The notes below the pieces were generated by a model that saw only the letters and a program-made list of their open reading frames with translations, was not told where the DNA came from and made no database searches. Made by a program: the position numbers and the translations under genes. A DNA stretch of 64,000 bases from Bacillus sp. HSf4 (lineage in GTDB: Bacteria > Bacillota > Bacilli > Bacillales > Bacillaceae). This document shows, piece by piece, positions 1-7,282 of this stretch. Positions within the stretch are counted from its first letter, which is position 1. The number at the start of each line of letters is the position of its first letter. Location of the stretch: assembly GCF_029537375.1 (NCBI RefSeq), contig NZ_CP120679.1, positions 3,453,501-3,517,500 of the forward strand, in the 5' to 3' direction.

Positions 1-1013
1 TGCTTTTCAAACTGCGGGTCGACAAAGCTTCTGCCATTGACGCCTAGACGCATGTTTTTCATGACGGAGACCAAATCGGACACGACGGCTGTGGCAGTCG
101 GCATGCTTCCCGCTCCCGGACCGTAGAACATCGTTTCTCCGACGGCTTCCCCGTACACGTAAACGGCATTAAACTCATTGTGCACAGATGACAGCGGATG
201 ATGCTCCGGAAGCAATGTCGGCTGCACGCTGACTTCGACTTTTTTGCCGTCCCGCTGGGCGATGCCGATCAGCTTCATTGTATAGCCGAGACGTTTGCTG
301 AAGTTGATGTCTTCATCAGACACTTGGGAAATGCCCTTTACTTTGACATCTTCAAGATCGACGTTCATGGAAAAGCCGAGCCGTGCCAAAATTGCCATTT
401 TTCTCGCTGCGTCAAGCCCTTCCACATCAGCAGTCGGGTCCGCTTCGGCAAAACCGAGCCTTTGCGCTTCCTTCAGCACATCATCATATGAGGCATTTTC
501 CTTGTTCATCTTCGTTAAAATAAAATTCGTCGTTCCATTGACGATTCCCATCATCTTTGTGATTCTGTCCGAAGCAAGGCCGTCTTCCAAACTGCGCAGG
601 ATCGGAATGCCTCCCGCCACACTCGCCTCGAAATAAAGGTCGCAGCCGTTTTCTTTCGCCGCGGCCAACAGCTCTGACCCGTAAAGTGCGATCAAATCCT
701 TATTGGCAGTCACGACGTGTTTTTTGGCGCGAAGCGCGTCAAGCAGATACTTTCTTGTCTGTTCAATTCCGCCGATGACTTCAATAATGACATCCACTTC
801 GGGATCATCTATCACATCATAAGCTTCGGTTGTCAGCACTTCCTGGGAAAGCTCGACATCCCTCTTCTTATTCTTGTCTTTTACAAGTACTTTTTGAATG
901 GTGACGGGACAACCAACCTGGTGTGTCAATTTATCCTGGTGATCCTGAATGATTTTCACCACACCGCTCCCGACTGTTCCTAAACCTAGAAGCCCCACTC
1001 GTATCGCCTTCAC
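1..1013 (-). CDS. hom: Homoserine dehydrogenase, 3' part outside window
   Basis: Catalyses NAD(P)H reduction of aspartate semialdehyde to homoserine, the branch point to threonine and methionine, in the cytoplasm. About 337 N-terminal codons are visible; the family is about 430 residues, so roughly 95 C-terminal residues lie beyond the left edge. The protein opens VKAIRVGLLGLGTVGSGVV, a Rossmann GxGxxG loop, and continues with the conserved VDVIIEVIGG segment. The GTG start at 1013 is preceded by AAAGGTGG at good spacing. In B. subtilis hom is followed by thrC and thrB, which would lie left of the window. A sigma-A promoter is visible upstream (1093-1121). Confidence 0.95.
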   Translation of the reverse strand, partial: MKAIRVGLLGLGTVGSGVVKIIQDHQDKLTHQVGCPVTIQKVLVKDKNKKRDVELSQEVLTTEAYDVIDDPEVDVIIEVIGGIEQTRKYLLDALRAKKHVVTANKDLIALYGSELLAAAKENGCDLYFEASVAGGIPILRSLEDGLASDRITKMMGIVNGTTNFILTKMNKENASYDDVLKEAQRLGFAEADPTADVEGLDAARKMAILARLGFSMNVDLEDVKVKGISQVSDEDINFSKRLGYTMKLIGIAQRDGKKVEVSVQPTLLPEHHPLSSVHNEFNAVYVYGEAVGETMFYGPGAGSMPTATAVVSDLVSVMKNMRLGVNGRSFVDPQFEK

Positions 1014-1092
1014 TGAAATTCCACCTTTCTCTTCCGATCGTCCTTTCTAAGAGGACATTTGTAAACATAACGCAGACATTTGAGTTACAAAT

Positions 1093-1121
1093 ATTATAAT
1101 GGGGGATTGTTTTTTTGACAA
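1093..1121 (-). promoter_or_regulatory. Sigma-A promoter of hom
   Basis: On the minus strand TTGTCA (1116-1121) and a perfect TATAAT (1093-1098) are separated by 17 bases, about 80 bases ahead of the hom start. No T-box, riboswitch or attenuator hairpin was recognised in the leader. The assignment rests on consensus match and position only. Confidence 0.7.
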
Positions 1122-1210
1122 GATGACAATGGTTGAAAGCAAATAATGAAAACGCTTCAATCATTGATATAGCAAGATTCTATATATTCAGAAATATTTT
1201 TGTGAGAAAA

Positions 1211-1239
1211 TCTTCCGACTCGTTCATCGAGACGGAAGA
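1211..1239 (-). terminator. Terminator of the 2-hydroxyacid dehydrogenase gene
   Basis: Read on the minus strand, TCTTCCGTCTCG pairs across a short loop with CGAGTCGGAAGA and is followed by TTTTC. It starts six bases past the stop codon at 1245. Confidence 0.75.
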
Positions 1240-1244
1240 CAGAA

Positions 1245-2207
1245 TCAAAGCTCGGTCCTGGCCGGTTCTCCGCCGAGAACCAAGGCAATGTTTTCAGCGC
1301 AAAGCCTCATCATCGCTTCCCGCGTTTCATTAGTAGCGCTTCCGATATGGGGGAGCGCGGTTACCTGAGGAAGACTCACGAGCGGATGATCTTTGGAAAT
1401 CGGCTCCTCTGCAAAAACGTCAAGCCCCGCACCTCTAATCTCTTTGTTAACAAGCGCTTCATACAAATCGGCTTCATCAACGACCTGCCCTCTTGAAGCA
1501 TTGATGAAAATGGCAGTGCGCTTCATCTTTTGGAAAGCCGAACGGTTGAACAGATGCTTTGTTTCGTTTGTCAATGGTGTCAGACAGACGACAAAGTCGG
1601 ACTGTTCAAGCAGTTGAGGAAAAGATGTATAGACAGCGCCAAGCTCCGCTTCCGCCTCTTGGCTCCGGCTCCGGTTGTGATACAAAATCTTCATACCAAA
1701 GCCTTTCGCACGGCGGGCAACAGCCCGTCCAATGCTTCCCATGCCGACGATGCCGATCGTTTTATGATGGACATCTGCACCGGCCAACAGCAGCGGCCCC
1801 CAGCCTGTCCACCGGCCTTGTTTGATCCAATCGCTTGCTTCGATGATCCTTCTTGATGCAGCCATTAATAAAGCGAAAGTCAAATCTGCCGTTGATTCTG
1901 TTAAAACACCGGGCGTGTTGCAGCAAATGACACGGTGCTTCTTTGCCGCTTCGACATCGATATTGTCATACCCTACCGCCAAGTTGGCGACCACTTTTAG
2001 TTGACGTGCTTCGCTCAGCAGCTCGCTGTCGATCCGGTCTGAAAGCATGGTCAAAAGTCCGGCGGCCGTTTTCGCTTTTTCAAGCAGAACCGCCCGCGGA
2101 CATGGTTCATCTTCCTTTTCCCACATTTCAATATGAGCCGCTTCTTTTAATGAAGACAGCTGTTCTTCAGGTAAAGCTCTCGTCACATAGACAAACGGTT
2201 TTTCCAT
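1245..2207 (-). CDS. D-isomer-specific 2-hydroxyacid dehydrogenase (glyoxylate/hydroxypyruvate reductase type)
   Basis: 320 residues, the usual family length. An NAD(P)-dependent enzyme reducing 2-oxoacids such as glyoxylate or hydroxypyruvate; the exact substrate cannot be read from sequence. Visible signatures are the nucleotide-binding GMGSIG at residues 155-160, the catalytic arginine in NASRG (236-240), the EEP glutamate near 267-268 and the catalytic histidine in PHIGSATNE (about 287). It resembles B. subtilis YvcT. It is monocistronic between yutH and hom, with its own terminator. It is not at this place in B. subtilis as far as I recall, so it may be a species-group insertion. Confidence 0.9.
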   Translation of the reverse strand: MEKPFVYVTRALPEEQLSSLKEAAHIEMWEKEDEPCPRAVLLEKAKTAAGLLTMLSDRIDSELLSEARQLKVVANLAVGYDNIDVEAAKKHRVICCNTPGVLTESTADLTFALLMAASRRIIEASDWIKQGRWTGWGPLLLAGADVHHKTIGIVGMGSIGRAVARRAKGFGMKILYHNRSRSQEAEAELGAVYTSFPQLLEQSDFVVCLTPLTNETKHLFNRSAFQKMKRTAIFINASRGQVVDEADLYEALVNKEIRGAGLDVFAEEPISKDHPLVSLPQVTALPHIGSATNETREAMMRLCAENIALVLGGEPARTEL

Positions 2208-2288
2208 TGCTGCCTCGTTCCTTTCTAAGCATAGCTTCCACTCTAAGCATATCGAAAAAAGCGGGAAAAGTTAAGACGCCCAGGCGTT

Positions 2289-3302
2289 TTAAGGCGTCCG
2301 TTTCAGCCAATTGACCAGAGGTATGACAGCATATCCTCCGCCTCTCATGGCGGCCATTTCCTGAAAGGCGCCCAGAAACTTTTCATATGCCGCTGAGCGG
2401 GACAGCAAATGATCAAGCTTGTTCTCGAAGTAATGGTGCTCTGATTCGGAAGAGATATAATAGCCTTCAACGGTTTCAAAATAATGAAGCGGAAACAGGA
2501 GCCTGCTGTACAGGAGCCGTTTTGAAAATGAAGAAAGAGGTGTGACTTGTTCATATTGTTGAAGGAATGACGCGATTTCATTGAAGGTTTTGTTTTCTTG
2601 AAACATGCTTCGCGTGTATTCGGCAAGATCGCGGGCGGCATGATCAAACACCCATTCCAGCGGGACTTTGATCAATGGTTCCCGCTTCCATGTCTCACTT
2701 GAAAGGCGCTGCTGGCAAATCGTTCCCGAATCCATCGATTGCGGCTGATCATCCAATTCTGTGTCAGCCAAGTACTGAATCGCGTTTTCCGTCAATCCAA
2801 GATAATAAGGAAACGATTCGATAAACTGTTTTTCAAAGGGTTCCAATTGCTTTGATTGGGACTTTTGAATCCAGAATTGCTCAAGCTGATCAAGACGCTT
2901 GCCCCACAATTCTTTCCACTGGCCGATCCTTGAGGTTTCTTTTACCTCATACGGGTAGCCTCTTCCTTTTTGATGAAATTCGGCAAGCTCCGCCCCGAAT
3001 GGAAACGACCTGTTCGTAAAGCGAGGCGCAGCCTGAAGCAGTACATATGTCGCGCCTCCATCCTCAAAGGTCATCTCCCCGTCCTTCGTAAATATAAAAG
3101 TTGAAACGTATGGGTCCCGCTGTTCTTGCAAATACTGACTCATACCGTACAATTCCGCCAGTTCAGTCTGTGTTAAATGGGAAACCGGAACAATTAAAAA
3201 AATGGAGTTCGGGGTCTGAAAACTCTGGTAAGAAAGGTATGACGTCATGTCGCGGATGTGAATGCCGAACTTTTCTTTAATCAAATCCTTCATGATGATC
3301 AC
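2289..3302 (-). CDS. yutH: Spore coat protein YutH (CotS-like kinase fold)
   Basis: Probable endospore coat protein of the CotS/YutH group, whose fold resembles aminoglycoside phosphotransferases without obvious kinase residues. The start is GTG at 3302 (VIIMKDLIKEKFG) because AGGAG lies six bases upstream, giving 337 residues; ATG at 3293 with AGGTGA upstream is the alternative. B. subtilis YutH is about the same length and also flanks hom. Expression in the mother cell during sporulation is expected from the family, but I could not pick a convincing sigma-E or sigma-K promoter. Confidence 0.85.
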   Translation of the reverse strand: MIIMKDLIKEKFGIHIRDMTSYLSYQSFQTPNSIFLIVPVSHLTQTELAELYGMSQYLQEQRDPYVSTFIFTKDGEMTFEDGGATYVLLQAAPRFTNRSFPFGAELAEFHQKGRGYPYEVKETSRIGQWKELWGKRLDQLEQFWIQKSQSKQLEPFEKQFIESFPYYLGLTENAIQYLADTELDDQPQSMDSGTICQQRLSSETWKREPLIKVPLEWVFDHAARDLAEYTRSMFQENKTFNEIASFLQQYEQVTPLSSFSKRLLYSRLLFPLHYFETVEGYYISSESEHHYFENKLDHLLSRSAAYEKFLGAFQEMAAMRGGGYAVIPLVNWLKRTP

Positions 3303-3442
3303 CTGCGCTCCTAAAAAATGGCCTTCTAACACATCGTAATCGAAAAGACGCCCGATTATGATCCGTCAGGAAAAACAGTTTTGAAAATCGTTACATTTTC
3401 AAGGACATTTGTATACACTAAGTAAAAAAGATTGGGTGAAAA

Positions 3443-3946
3443 ATGATGCCGGAAAACAACAGCATGACTCAAATCGAAACAGCAGCAAAAGAGTGGCTTG
3501 AGAAACGGGGAGTCAAGGTCGCAGATATTGCCGAGCTTGTCTACATCCTGCAAAAAACGTATCATCCAAACTTAACAAAAAAAGAATGTGAAGAGAATGT
3601 CAACCGTGTCCTGAAAAAGCGCGAAGTGCAAAATGCAGTGATCACAGGCATTCAATTGGATATATTAGGGGAGGAGAAAAAGCTTCTTGAGCCTCTCCAA
3701 ACGTTAATTGAAACCGATGAAAGCCTTTATGGAGTCGATGAAATTTTATCTTTTTCAATCGTGAATCTATACGGTTCGATCGGCTATACGAACTACGGAT
3801 ACATCGATAAAATAAAACCCGGGGTGCTGGGCCGTTTAAATGATAAATCAACGGGCGAATGCCATACCTTTTTGGATGATATCGTCGGCGCCATCGCCGC
3901 CGCAGCTTCAAGCAGGCTGGCGCACCGTGCGAAAGACGCGGAATAA
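3443..3946 (+). CDS. yutG: Phosphatidylglycerophosphatase A-like protein YutG
   Basis: 167 residues, PgpA family. PgpA removes phosphate from phosphatidylglycerophosphate to make phosphatidylglycerol. The protein carries the family segments GVDEILSFSIVNLYGSIGYT and, near the C terminus, HTFLDDIVGAIAAAASSR. No long transmembrane stretch is apparent, typical of the shorter Bacillus members. The start could be either of two adjacent ATGs (3443 or 3446) behind GGGTG. It is followed at once by a strong hairpin terminator, which in an uninterrupted genome would have been shared with the convergent yutF; an insertion element now lies between them. Confidence 0.85.
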   Translation: MMPENNSMTQIETAAKEWLEKRGVKVADIAELVYILQKTYHPNLTKKECEENVNRVLKKREVQNAVITGIQLDILGEEKKLLEPLQTLIETDESLYGVDEILSFSIVNLYGSIGYTNYGYIDKIKPGVLGRLNDKSTGECHTFLDDIVGAIAAAASSRLAHRAKDAE

Positions 3947-3952
3947 AACAAA

Positions 3953-3984
3953 AAACACTTGTTCATTTGGAACAAGTGTTTTTT
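3953..3984 (+). terminator. Terminator of yutG (ancestrally shared with yutF)
   Basis: AACACTTGTTC / GAACAAGTGTT with a short loop and a T-run on the plus strand; the A-run on the left would make it work on the minus strand too. The insertion element begins at 3990, immediately after it. Confidence 0.9.
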
Positions 3985-4006
3985 ATTTAGGCTCTGTTAA
4001 AGATAA

Positions 4007-4279
4007 ATGTTGATATTTAAGTATATCGACAAATTACCACACACCAAAAAAGAACAGGTATATCAATGGGTCAAACGCTATGTTGAACCTTCTTCCTCCG
4101 CTGGTGGTCGTTTAATCAATAAAATGAGGGAAACTCGCTTCAAGGAAGGATTCGAGAGTTCTCATTGTTCATCGGAATACGTTGCTCGGTTCGGAAAATG
4201 TATTGGTCGGCTGCGGTATCGCTGTAAGTGCTGTAACAAGACTTTTACTGACACAACCAATCACTTTTATTTGAAATGA
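4007..4279 (+). pseudogene. IS1595-family transposase, N-terminal remnant
   Basis: 90 codons resembling only the N-terminal zinc-ribbon part of IS1595 transposases: KEGFESSHCSSEYVARFG then RLRYRCKCCNKTFTD. The usual CPHC knuckle has decayed to SSHC, losing one metal-binding cysteine, while RCKCC is intact. The reading frame stops just where family members continue into the linker and the DDE catalytic domain, which is absent (complete enzymes are near 270-330 residues). The remnant starts 17 bases inside the left inverted repeat, the normal position. Confidence 0.8.
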
Positions 4280-4422
4280 CAGATACTTATGATATCCTAT
4301 GACTTTCTAAATTCTCTATAAATTGATTACATTTAAAACCCTAAAACAAGAAATTTTGAGAAGGGATTTTATTGTATATGATAAAATCAGCTAAAAAAAA
4401 TCAAATAAAAGGAGAGGAAATA

Positions 4423-4911
4423 GTGAAGCGTATCACCATTTATTTCATTTCATTGTTATCGCTAATGATATTATTTAGTGGATGTAGCCTAAATGCTGAT
4501 TCAAAAACAGATTTGTTTCAATATAAGAATTCATATGTGGGTGACAACAGTGCAGTTGTAAATATCGTAAAACAATTGGCACACAACAAAGAGTTGAATC
4601 AAGTTTCACTCAAGACCAAGAAAAAACCATATGGAATTACTTTGGAATATAAAGATATAGATGCAAAAAAAGCAGATCAAGAAATAAAGGAAACTGTTAT
4701 CTCAAATTCCACATTTCTTTTTGCTTTAATCAAAAATGTGGATTGGATTACATTCAAGTTTCCAGACCGAGAATTCACTGTATCAAAAGAGAAATTACAA
4801 AATTGGTACAACAATAAATTGGATGTGTATAAAAATGAACAAGACTTAAAGAAACTGGTACAAGAACACCTAAAGTCTGAGGACTCAGTTAATCAATTTT
4901 TTCACCAGTAA
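4423..4911 (+). CDS. DUF4825-type lipoprotein, IS passenger gene
   Basis: 162 residues from GTG 4423, chosen because GGAGAGG lies just upstream and the peptide then opens with a clean lipoprotein signal (VKRITIYFISLLSLMILFSGC, lipobox FSGC). The mature part contains TDLFQYKNSYVGDNSAVVNI, KKKPYGITLEY and LFALIKNVDWITF, which I recognise as the DUF4825 pattern. That domain occurs in small lipoproteins and attached to BlaR/M56-like sensor proteins; its function is unknown. The gene is AT-rich, sits inside the IS1595-like element and has its own terminator. It is expected to be membrane-anchored on the outer face. No function is assigned. Confidence 0.8.
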   Translation: MKRITIYFISLLSLMILFSGCSLNADSKTDLFQYKNSYVGDNSAVVNIVKQLAHNKELNQVSLKTKKKPYGITLEYKDIDAKKADQEIKETVISNSTFLFALIKNVDWITFKFPDREFTVSKEKLQNWYNNKLDVYKNEQDLKKLVQEHLKSEDSVNQFFHQ

Positions 4912-4918
4912 AAAATAA

Positions 4919-4948
4919 GATTGCTCTGGATAAGAGCAATCTTTATTT
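4919..4948. terminator. Bidirectional terminator at the right end of the IS element
   Basis: GATTGCTC / GAGCAATC with a 7-base loop. A T-rich run follows on the plus strand, and an equally T-rich run (TTATTTTTTA) follows on the minus strand. It ends the passenger gene and could also stop transcripts coming from yutF, which has been cut off from its own terminator. Confidence 0.8.
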
Positions 4949-4988
4949 AAAGGTTATTTTCAACAACAAACTTTAACAGAGCCTATAT

Positions 4989-5759
4989 TTAAATACGCTC
5001 GATCCATTCTGTCAGCGAATCGATCACATAGGTCGGCTTTTCCGGATAGGCTTCAAGATGCTCTTTTTTGGTCACGCCTGTATGGACAAGAAGCGTATCC
5101 ATACCGGAATTCATGCCTGCCATGATATCTGTGTCATAGTTGTCCCCGACCATCAGCGTTTCACTGATGTCCGTGCCAAGCACTTTCATCGCCTGCTTCA
5201 TAATGATCGGTTCAGGCTTGCCGATGAAAATCGGCTCTGTCCGCGTGGAAACGGTTAACACAGATGTCAGTGAGCCGTTTCCCGGCAACAGACCTCTTTC
5301 AGTCGGAATGGCGATATCGCCGTTCGTGGAAATGAATGTCGCTCCGTTGCGAATCGCGAGACAGCCGACAGCAAGCTTCTCATATGTAATGCCGCGGTCA
5401 ATGCCGACAACGACAAAATCGGCGTTTTCTCCGCCGAATGTCAAGCCTTTTTGTTCGATGGCCTGGCGGATTCCTTCTTCACCAATGACGTATACGGAAG
5501 CGCCGGGTTTTTGTTCGGCGATGAAATTCGCGGTCGCCATGCTTGTCGTAAATACCTGTTCTTCGGTTGCCGGAATGTCAAAAGAAACGAGCTTGTCCGC
5601 GACCTGTTTCGGAGTGCGGGACGAGTTGTTGGTGACGAATAAGTATGGGATGCCGCGTTCTTTCAGCTTTCTGACAAATTCGCACGCTTCATCGATTTTT
5701 TCCGTTCCTTTGTACATTGTTCCGTCTAGATCAATTAAGTATCCTTTGTATGTTTTCAT
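4989..5759 (-). CDS. yutF: HAD-superfamily phosphatase YutF (NagD-like)
   Basis: 256 residues from ATG 5759, which has GGAG eight bases upstream and gives the length of B. subtilis YutF. Haloacid dehalogenase type IIA phosphatase; the family hydrolyses small phosphomonoesters (p-nitrophenyl phosphate in vitro) in the cytoplasm. Motif I is DLDGTMYKG (residues 10-18), motif II FVTNNSSRTP, and motif IV MVGDNYDTDIMAG. It is the last gene of yutD-yutE-yutF. Its TAA stop overlaps the right target duplication of the IS element, so the insertion just missed the coding sequence. Confidence 0.9.
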   Translation of the reverse strand: MKTYKGYLIDLDGTMYKGTEKIDEACEFVRKLKERGIPYLFVTNNSSRTPKQVADKLVSFDIPATEEQVFTTSMATANFIAEQKPGASVYVIGEEGIRQAIEQKGLTFGGENADFVVVGIDRGITYEKLAVGCLAIRNGATFISTNGDIAIPTERGLLPGNGSLTSVLTVSTRTEPIFIGKPEPIIMKQAMKVLGTDISETLMVGDNYDTDIMAGMNSGMDTLLVHTGVTKKEHLEAYPEKPTYVIDSLTEWIERI

Positions 5760-5778
5760 GTTGTACACTCCAGTTTTT

Positions 5779-6219
5779 TTAATGCGGTTTAAATGCCGAT
5801 ACAGGACCGAGTTCATTGTTCAAATAATCGCGGATTCGGGCTGGAAAACGTCCAAGCGTTTCCGCGTGCTCTTCAAGCAGCTTCACCAGTTGTTCATGAT
5901 TCACGTGCAAGTAGTCCTGAACCAGTGTTTTTCGATAGGCGATCACATCTTTCAGGCCGTCTCCTTCTGTTTTGCCGACAACCTTTTCATCCATCAGTAT
6001 ATCCATGATGTCGTCATAGCTTCCCGGGTCTCTCATAATAAAGCCGTCAATCATATCGTTTCCTACATCCAAGATGCATTCGATCACTGTATGGCCGATT
6101 CGTTCAAGCGCTTTTTTTTCGATAGCGGAAGTCCATTCTTCGTGCGCATGAAACAGGCGGAGTTCGTCTTCAAGAAAGTTCAGCGTGCTTTCGATTTTGT
6201 TTCGATCGACAAAATACAT
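5779..6219 (-). CDS. yutE: DUF86 (HepT-like HEPN fold) protein YutE
   Basis: 146 residues from ATG 6219 behind GGGGGTGTC. DUF86/HepT-like proteins are helical HEPN-domain proteins, and many act as RNase toxins paired with an MNT nucleotidyltransferase. Here no MNT gene is adjacent. The segment that should hold the catalytic RxxxxHxY reads RKTLVQDY, with Gln in the His position, so RNase activity is doubtful. It is co-transcribed between yutD and yutF, 17 bases after yutD. The conserved syntenic position suggests a housekeeping role rather than a toxin. Confidence 0.85.
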   Translation of the reverse strand: MYFVDRNKIESTLNFLEDELRLFHAHEEWTSAIEKKALERIGHTVIECILDVGNDMIDGFIMRDPGSYDDIMDILMDEKVVGKTEGDGLKDVIAYRKTLVQDYLHVNHEQLVKLLEEHAETLGRFPARIRDYLNNELGPVSAFKPH

Positions 6220-6236
6220 CAGCTTGACACCCCCAT

Positions 6237-6512
6237 TTATTTTCGCATTCGTTTTAACACAAAATAGGCACATCCAAAATTGCAGTATTCGTAAATATAT
6301 TCATCAAGGGTGCTGATTTTTGTATCAAATGTGGCCTTTTGATTTTGATCGTCAAAAAAGCCCTTCAGCCTCAGCTGGCTGTAACCCCAGTCTCCGACAA
6401 TATAGTCGTATTTGTTTAAAATGTCTGAGTATCTGGCTTTGAATGCTTCTTCATTAAAACCGTTTTTTACATCTTTGACGACTTCAAATGCAGCGTTCTG
6501 GACGACAATCAT
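6237..6512 (-). CDS. yutD: YutD family protein (DUF1027)
   Basis: 91 residues from ATG 6512, chosen for GAGGTG seven bases upstream. Conserved small cytoplasmic Firmicute protein of unknown function. The sequence contains the family core YDYIVGDWGYSQLRLKGFF and a cysteine pair near the end (YCNFGCAYFVLKR). It opens the yutD-yutE-yutF operon and is divergent from yutC, with about 100 bases between. Confidence 0.85.
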   Translation of the reverse strand: MIVVQNAAFEVVKDVKNGFNEEAFKARYSDILNKYDYIVGDWGYSQLRLKGFFDDQNQKATFDTKISTLDEYIYEYCNFGCAYFVLKRMRK

Positions 6513-6615
6513 TCTTTTCACCTCTTTTATATGATAATTCAAACCCAGGCCGCCATCAATTGCTAAGAATATTTCCTCCGCTTTGGAAAAGCTAAAGACA
6601 AGGAGGAAATGCAGA

Positions 6616-7245
6616 ATGAATAAACAACTACTTTTCATAGGACTGCTGCTGGCGCCGCTCGCCGGATGCCAGGCGGCGTTAAATGACACAGAAAACAACA
6701 ACGATATTTATGAGAAAGACGGGAATACCGTTCATGTGGCGGACAAGAACCGCCAATACAACGAAACAAACCCGTACGATGACCGAAAAGGCAGATTCGG
6801 TTATGCACGTCATCAGGCAACACCTGTTGCAAACAAAGAAAAAATGCGGGCTCCCAAAATCAATCGGGAAGAAATGGCCCATATTATCTCTAGTTTAACG
6901 GTTCAGCTTCCCAATATTCAAGATGCCTCAGCGCTTGTCACAGATGAGGAGGCGCTCGTCGTCTATCAAACGGATACCAAAGAGCGGGAAGAGACGGCGG
7001 ATCAGGTGAAAAAGACGGCCGCATCGGTTATTCCAAGGTATTACAAGATTTACATTTCCGATGATGCCAGCTTGATGCAATCGATCGCCAATTTCAGCCG
7101 GCTCGGTTCCAACTCAAGGAACGTCGATCAGCTGATGGCTGATACGATTAAAGACATGCAAAAATCGCCGCAGGGAAAGGCAACGACAGAGATGGATGAT
7201 GAAGAAACCGATCTTGACGGAAAAGGGAAAAATACGGGATCCTAA
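6616..7245 (+). CDS. yutC: YhcN/YlaJ-family sporulation lipoprotein YutC
   Basis: 209 residues from ATG 6616, preceded by a perfect AGGAGG (6601-6606). The signal MNKQLLFIGLLLAPLAGC has lipobox LAGC. The mature region fits the YhcN/YlaJ family (SLTVQLPNIQDASALVTDEEALVVYQ), sporulation lipoproteins connected with spore membrane and germination functions. Low complexity (ENNNDIYEKDGNTVHV) follows the lipid-attachment cysteine, as usual for this group. It converges on lipA with a shared hairpin. Confidence 0.85.
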   Translation: MNKQLLFIGLLLAPLAGCQAALNDTENNNDIYEKDGNTVHVADKNRQYNETNPYDDRKGRFGYARHQATPVANKEKMRAPKINREEMAHIISSLTVQLPNIQDASALVTDEEALVVYQTDTKEREETADQVKKTAASVIPRYYKIYISDDASLMQSIANFSRLGSNSRNVDQLMADTIKDMQKSPQGKATTEMDDEETDLDGKGKNTGS

Positions 7246-7252
7246 CATAAAA

Positions 7253-7276
7253 AACGCCAGAAATGTTCTGGCGTTT
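7253..7276. terminator. Bidirectional terminator between yutC and lipA
   Basis: AACGCCAGAA / TTCTGGCGTT hairpin followed by a T-run on plus and preceded by an A-run that serves the minus strand. It lies between two convergent stop codons. Confidence 0.9.
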
Positions 7277-7282
7277 TTTTCG

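Larger units (their letters stand above)
3990..4983 (+). mobile_element. IS1595-like insertion element, non-autonomous, carrying a lipoprotein passenger
   Basis: Both ends begin with the same 13 bases, GGCTCTGTTAAAG (3990-4002, and inverted at 4971-4983), and similarity continues imperfectly for about 30 bases. The flanking octamers are TTTATTTA (3982-3989) and TATATTTA (4984-4991), a 7-of-8 match consistent with the 8-bp target duplication of the IS1595 family. Inside are a transposase remnant (4007-4279) and a lipoprotein gene (4423-4911). The element is clearly AT-richer than its surroundings. IS1595-family elements are known to carry passenger genes. The missing catalytic domain means it could move only with help in trans. 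Confidence 0.85.

Noticed and set aside
1157..1172. cre-like site GAAAACGCTTCA between hom and the 2-hydroxyacid dehydrogenase gene
   Set aside because: One base short of the CcpA consensus spacing and missing a conserved CA position; not supported.
5140..6267. 375-codon plus-strand ORF opposite yutF and yutE
   Set aside because: It is the antisense shadow of two well-conserved genes, has no SD, and its sequence has no domain-like features.
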